6,713 bases of DNA from UBA6770 sp965661115. GTDB lineage: Bacteria; Bacteroidota; Bacteroidia; Flavobacteriales_G; Salibacteraceae. The stretch spans positions 1 to 6,713 of the forward strand of contig CBFICO010000123.1 of the NCBI GenBank assembly GCA_965661115.1, read 5' to 3'. The notes beneath the pieces are model-generated. The model saw nothing but the letters and a program-made list of their open reading frames with translations, was not told the origin of the DNA and did no database searches. Shown here piece by piece: positions 6,526 through 6,713 of this stretch; positions within the stretch are counted from its first letter, which is position 1; each line of letters opens with the position of its first letter. The position numbers and the translations under genes are program-made.

Positions 6526-6544
6526 TTTTCTTCTATGAAGAAAA
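6526..6544. repeat. AT-rich hairpin insert in right half of element A
   Basis: TTTTCTTC (6526-6533) and GAAGAAAA (6537-6544) are perfect reverse complements around a three-base loop, TAT. The hairpin fills exactly the gap between the inner and outer right arms of element A. Confidence 0.85.
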
Positions 6545-6571
6545 ACTCAGGATGACATTGCTCAACATTCG

Positions 6572-6601
6572 GAATGACACTATTTTTATAATACGTCATT
6601 C
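6572..6601. repeat. Short inverted repeat between elements A and B
   Basis: GAATGAC (6572-6578) and GTCATTC (6595-6601) are exact reverse complements separated by 16 AT-rich bases. GGAATGACA looks like the right end of a worn repeat copy and CGTCATTCT like the left end of element B. The structure may therefore simply mark two back-to-back repeat termini. Confidence 0.6.
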
Positions 6602-6713
6602 TCTAGAGCCTGTCTGCCGAACAGGCAGGGAAGTGCCACGAGTCGGGAATCTCAATTAATTTTAATCTTCAATTGTGAGATTCCCTGTCCGTCCATTAGG
6701 CGGGCGTACAGAA
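6595..6713. repeat. Palindromic repeat element B (GTCATTC...GGGAATCTCA type), cut by window edge
   Basis: The element opens with GTCATTCT and has a hairpin at 6609-6629 (CCTGTCTG / CAGGCAGG, one T-G wobble, loop CCGAA). Next is GGGAATCTCA (6645-6654), with its exact reverse complement TGAGATTCCC at 6676-6685 around a 21-base AT-rich loop. After the right arm comes a sequence (6686-6705) that resembles the inverted 6609-6629 hairpin with several changes. By symmetry an AGAATGAC-like end should lie just beyond 6713, but it is not in the window. The overall plan, central stem with side hairpins, matches element A. Confidence 0.75.

Larger units (their letters stand above)
6429..6557. repeat. Nested inverted-repeat element A (GTCATCCTGAG / CGAAGGA type)
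   Basis: The outer arms are TGTCATCCTGAGT (6429-6441) and its exact reverse complement ACTCAGGATGACA (6545-6557). The inner arms are GTATCGAAGGAGA (6458-6470) and its exact reverse complement TCTCCTTCGATAC (6513-6525). Between outer and inner arm lies a 16-base insert on the left (6442-6457) and a 19-base insert on the right (6526-6544). The centre (6471-6512) is 42 bases and AT-rich. As single-stranded RNA or DNA the element could fold into a long stem with two side structures. The arm sequence resembles palindromic repeats widespread in Bacteroidota intergenic DNA. It contains no open reading frame of note, so any mobility would need help from elsewhere. Confidence 0.9.
6375..6713. other. 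Gene-free, repeat-rich intergenic region running off the window
   Basis: No credible coding frame was found in these 339 bases on either strand. The first 54 bases (6375-6428) are AT-rich and show nothing recognisable, including no hairpin plus T-run terminator for the SpmAB-like gene. The rest consists of palindromic repeat elements, listed separately. In Bacteroidota such elements commonly sit between genes and may serve as transcript ends; that role is an inference here. Confidence 0.75.

Noticed and set aside
6513..6557. Factor-independent terminator for the SpmAB-like gene within element A
   Set aside because: The hairpins are strong, but no T-run follows the outer stem and the element starts about 55 bases after the stop codon. 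A termination role is possible but not supported by the usual pattern.
6429..6713. CRISPR array or insertion sequence at the right end
   Set aside because: There are no regularly spaced direct repeats with unique spacers and no transposase frame. The structure is inverted and palindromic, as in intergenic repeat elements.

Overview
The window looks like chromosomal DNA from a member of the Bacteroidota, probably Flavobacteriia or Cytophagia-like. The evidence is a secreted protein with a C-terminal type IX secretion (Por) sorting domain, several small lipoproteins, a PEGA-domain protein, a fused SpmA/SpmB-type membrane protein, exact matches to the Bacteroidota -7 promoter box (TAnnTTTG) just upstream of three genes, no clear Shine-Dalgarno sequences, and an intergenic repeat of the 'GTCATCCTGAG...CGAAGGA' kind common in this phylum. 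Most of the window is ordinary chromosome.

Layout. The left edge (1-271, minus) holds the first 90 residues of an unrecognised exported protein. Upstream of it, on the same strand, is a LamG-like T9SS cargo protein (323-1477) with a seven-unit [VI]x[VI][YFVH]DT spacer between its lectin-like domain and its sorting domain; the 51-bp gap suggests the two may be cotranscribed. Divergent from this is prfC (1602-3191), peptide chain release factor 3, full length and with all G motifs. A PKD plus lipocalin-like lipoprotein follows; it has no usable ATG and must start inside the prfC tail. It ends at 3813, and the next base is the last base of a convergent minus-strand gene. That strand carries a compact two-gene unit (4961 to 3814): a PEGA-domain membrane protein and, 2 bp downstream, a small lipoprotein. 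Divergent from this unit is a SpmA-SpmB fusion (best start 5097, end 6374), a predicted gated transporter-like membrane protein.

The last 339 bases (6375-6713) have no gene. They hold at least two structured, palindromic repeat elements. The first (6429-6557) is a nested inverted repeat in which each half is outer 13 bp, variable insert, inner 13 bp. The two inserts sit at the same place but differ in sequence: one is GC-rich, the other is an AT-rich hairpin. The GC-rich motif recurs twice in the second element (6595 to the edge).

No defence system, mobile element with a transposase, CRISPR array, tRNA or rRNA is visible. The most unusual observations are the modular hairpin exchange in the terminal repeats, the forced prfC/lipoprotein overlap, and promoter boxes 4-5 nt before two start codons, which suggest leaderless mRNAs.
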